Of a stretch of 8,569 nucleotides of DNA, positions 7,185 through 8,569 are shown one piece after another. The DNA is from an uncultured Clostridium sp. Lineage in GTDB: Bacteria; Bacillota; Clostridia; UBA1212; UBA1255. Below the pieces are notes generated by a model, which saw only the letters and a program-made list of their open reading frames with translations, ran no database searches and was not told the origin of the DNA. Made by a program: the position numbers and the translations under genes. The DNA lies in the NCBI GenBank assembly GCA_900555605.1, contig USLW01000067.1:1-8569 (forward strand). The letters run 5' to 3'. The first letter of the stretch is position 1. Each line of letters opens with the position of its first letter.

Positions 7185-7209
7185 ATACATTCCTCCCGGA
7201 CTTGGACGG

Positions 7210-7238
7210 TTTACAGTAAAACGATTCATTGCTATAAT
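7210..7238 (+). promoter_or_regulatory. Sigma-A-type promoter of the DUF1624 acyltransferase gene
   Basis: TTTACA (7210-7215, five of six consensus bases) is separated by 17 bases from a perfect TATAAT (7233-7238). Transcription would begin around 7245, giving a leader of about 59 bases before the ATG at 7304. The promoter lies wholly between the carboxypeptidase stop and the acyltransferase start, so the acyltransferase does not depend on the damaged upstream gene for transcription. Confidence 0.8.
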
Positions 7239-7247
7239 CTATCAGAA

Positions 7248-7281
7248 TCCCGTAAAAACGGGAGGTGCGCCCGACTGGCGC
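7248..7281 (+). other. Two tandem hairpins in the acyltransferase leader
   Basis: Just after the predicted transcription start, TCCCGT-AAAA-ACGGGA (7248-7263) can form a 6-bp stem with a four-base loop, and GCGCC-CGACT-GGCGC (7267-7281) a 5-bp GC-rich stem. Neither is followed by a T run, so they are not intrinsic terminators. They end 10 bases before the GGAG ribosome binding site (7291-7294). They could stabilise the 5' end, bind a regulator or be incidental. Confidence 0.4.
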
Positions 7282-7303
7282 AGAAATGGCGGAGATGATC
7301 TTT

Positions 7304-8068
7304 ATGACAGTCGAATGTGCTTCAGCACATCAAAGCAAAAAAATACTGCGTCAGTCAAAAATCAATCAGCGGATCTGGGAATTGGATGCTTTCAGAGGAT
7401 TATGCATCCTTTGTGTCATTGTGATCCATGCCGTATTTGATCTCAGAAATTTTCTTCACATGCATATCTCTACCCCTGCCGTATATGATTTTATTCAGAG
7501 CAATGGCGGCATTCTGTTCATTCTGCTTTCCGGAATCTGTGTTACCTTAGGTTCAAAAAGCGTACGCCGCGGGCTTTTTGTACTCGCCTGCGGCTTTCTA
7601 ATCACTGCTGTTACATATACGATGACACAGCTCGACCCTGCCAGCAAAGGACTGCTGATTCAGTTCGGCATCCTCCATTTGCTTGGGTGCTGCATGATCC
7701 TTTATCCGCTTTATAAACGGTTCCCGGTCTGGCTCACTGCGCTCTGCGGTCTTGCGGCCCTTGCTGCGGGCTATTACTTGGAAACACTGACCACAGATAA
7801 CCCTTATCTGTTTATATGCAACCTAACGACGCCCGACTTTTCCTCCGGCGACTTTTTCCCGCTTTTGCCGAATATCGGCTGGTTCATGCTTGGAACGGTG
7901 ATCGGAAAACTGCTATATGGCCAGAAGGCATCACTTTTTCCGAAAGTTCCGTCTCATGCTGCCCCAATCCGTTTTTTGAGCTTCTGCGGTCGGCATTCCT
8001 TATGGATCTATCTGCTGCATCAGCCGATCCTTTACGCAATTATGCTGCTCCTAAACAGGTTCCTCTGA
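7304..8068 (+). CDS. Heparan-alpha-glucosaminide N-acetyltransferase-like membrane protein (DUF1624)
   Basis: 254 residues from the ATG at 7304. I prefer this to the GTG at 7265 because GGAG at 7291-7294 lies 9 bases before it, whereas the GTG has no properly spaced site. A basic N-terminus leads to the family hallmark RIWELDAFRG (23-32) and a first membrane helix ending in VIHAVFDL (40-47). GILFILLSGICVTLG (69-83) follows, then further helices around 90-105, 117-137 and 141-158, the motif FFPLLPNIGWFMLG (184-197), and the last helix with GRHSLWIYLLHQPILY (229-244). These match the bacterial DUF1624/HGSNAT catalytic family of multi-pass membrane acyltransferases, which are thought to move acetyl groups from acetyl-CoA to sugars across the membrane. 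The substrate here is unknown; a cell-envelope glycan is a reasonable inference. It has its own promoter and structured leader and faces a convergent gene 36 bases downstream. Confidence 0.85.
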   Translation: MTVECASAHQSKKILRQSKINQRIWELDAFRGLCILCVIVIHAVFDLRNFLHMHISTPAVYDFIQSNGGILFILLSGICVTLGSKSVRRGLFVLACGFLITAVTYTMTQLDPASKGLLIQFGILHLLGCCMILYPLYKRFPVWLTALCGLAALAAGYYLETLTTDNPYLFICNLTTPDFSSGDFFPLLPNIGWFMLGTVIGKLLYGQKASLFPKVPSHAAPIRFLSFCGRHSLWIYLLHQPILYAIMLLLNRFL

Positions 8069-8104
8069 AAGTGTTTTAGAGAATTCCCTGTAAAATCTCC
8101 TGTA
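8069..8104. other. Convergent gene ends without a recognisable terminator
   Basis: The plus-strand acyltransferase stops at 8068 and the minus-strand gene stops at 8105. The 36 bases between them contain only weak pairings (such as CTCT/AGAG around 8063-8081) and no GC-rich stem followed by a T run on either strand. Termination may be Rho-dependent, or transcripts may overlap at their 3' ends. Confidence 0.4.
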
Positions 8105-8569
8105 TTATCCCACAGTAATCCGCTCAGAGGCTGTGAGATTTTCCAGCGGCACGCCGGAATAGCTTCCTCTGAAATTCCATTGTGCTTCGATCATAATTTC
8201 CGTTTTACCGGATGGGTCCGCGGCGACCTGCTGTGCATATACGGCGATCATAATTTCATGCGGCTGCTGGTCTGTACGCCGGATCGGATCCGTATCAAAT
8301 TTTTGTGTATTTCCCTGAATACGGATCAGTCCTCCTTCTCTGCCGCTTACCTCGATGCTTGCACATTCCAGATAGACTTCGGCCGTAACCATAATCATCT
8401 CATCCCCTGCACGCTGTTTTGCAGTCCAATCCACCCGAAGATTCAGCGCAGTACCTGTATGTGACCGGATCGAACCTGCCTGCTGAACAGTCTGGCCGGA
8501 CGGGGTATGCTGCGGATCAGGCGCCGCTGTCTGCGCCGGAACATCGGAGCCTGAGGCTTCCGGAGACCG
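8105..8569 (-). CDS. Unrecognised, probably extracytoplasmic protein with Pro/Ser/Gln linker and beta-rich C-terminal domain (5' end cut)
   Basis: The frame is open from the right window edge to the TAA at 8107-8105, giving 154 residues of C-terminus; the start lies outside. A GTG at 8434 could be mistaken for a start, but the frame continues upstream with sensible composition and has no stop. The first ~35 visible residues are low-complexity (Ser, Pro, Ala, Gln, Thr), typical of a surface or lipoprotein linker. The rest alternates hydrophobic and polar residues as in beta-strands (for example MIMVTAEVYLE, HEIMIAVYA, TEIMIEAQWNF), ending WNFRGSYSGVPLENLTASE. I do not recognise the family. A lipoprotein or membrane-anchored domain is an inference from the linker only. 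Basal context: it converges on the DUF1624 gene and is not in an operon with anything visible. Confidence 0.7.
   Translation of the reverse strand, partial: RSPEASGSDVPAQTAAPDPQHTPSGQTVQQAGSIRSHTGTALNLRVDWTAKQRAGDEMIMVTAEVYLECASIEVSGREGGLIRIQGNTQKFDTDPIRRTDQQPHEIMIAVYAQQVAADPSGKTEIMIEAQWNFRGSYSGVPLENLTASERITVG

Noticed and set aside
7177..7189. Palindrome TGTATTAAATACA over the carboxypeptidase stop as a terminator
   Set aside because: The arms are AT-rich with a one-base centre and no following T run, so it cannot fold into a useful terminator hairpin.
7265..7303. GTG start at 7265 for the DUF1624 protein
   Set aside because: The GGGAG in front of it is immediately adjacent, with no room for ribosome spacing, and the extra 13 residues overlap the leader hairpins.
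8062..8130. Inverted repeat CCTCTGA/TCAGAGG flanking the convergent gene ends
   Set aside because: Seven-base arms separated by 55 bases are expected by chance in a window of this size, and there is no T run.
8060..8174. Direct repeat TTCCTCTGAAA (8060-8070 and 8164-8174)
   Set aside because: Several exact 11-base repeats are expected by chance in 8.5 kb, and the two copies lie in unrelated coding contexts.

Overview
The window looks like chromosomal DNA from a Gram-positive, low-to-mid GC anaerobe of the Clostridia (Bacillota). The grounds are a DUF5702 protein beside TadE-like pseudopilins, a Thermotoga/clostridial-type short S-adenosylhomocysteine hydrolase, a sigma-A-like promoter with an extended -10, and AGGAGG-type ribosome binding sites. 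I see no tRNA, rRNA, CRISPR array, insertion sequence or phage gene, and no gene-free stretch over about 110 bases.

From left to right there are three blocks. (1) Positions 1-2335, minus strand: an S-adenosylhomocysteine recycling operon, ahcY (2269-1004) then mtaD (945 to beyond the left edge). It is driven by a near-consensus promoter whose -35 box touches the stop codon of the preceding gene. AhcY splits SAH into adenosine and homocysteine. MtaD deaminates adenosine, SAH or methylthioadenosine, which would pull the reversible hydrolase forward. (2) Positions 2332-5741, minus strand: four overlapping, translationally coupled genes encoding a 48-residue membrane protein, a 75-residue TadE-like pseudopilin, a 673-residue DUF5702 protein and a 345-residue TadE-like protein. 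The C-terminal ~125 residues of the last one resemble the nuclease toxin domain found at the ends of contact-dependent inhibition proteins. No Tad motor ATPase, platform or prepilin peptidase gene lies next to the cassette. (3) Positions 5849-8068, plus strand, divergent from block 2: a D-alanyl-D-alanine carboxypeptidase (PBP5/DacF family, peptidase S11) broken by a single frameshift near 6302, then a heparan-alpha-glucosaminide N-acetyltransferase-like (DUF1624) membrane protein with its own strong promoter. A convergent, unrecognised, probably secreted protein enters from the right edge (8569-8105).

The most interesting part is block 2: an isolated pseudopilin-like cassette whose last gene appears to fuse a class III pilin-type anchor to a toxin-like nuclease domain, with no obvious immunity gene. 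The frameshifted carboxypeptidase is the second point to check, because all its catalytic motifs survive across the break. Family assignments come from reading the translations by eye; no database search was run.
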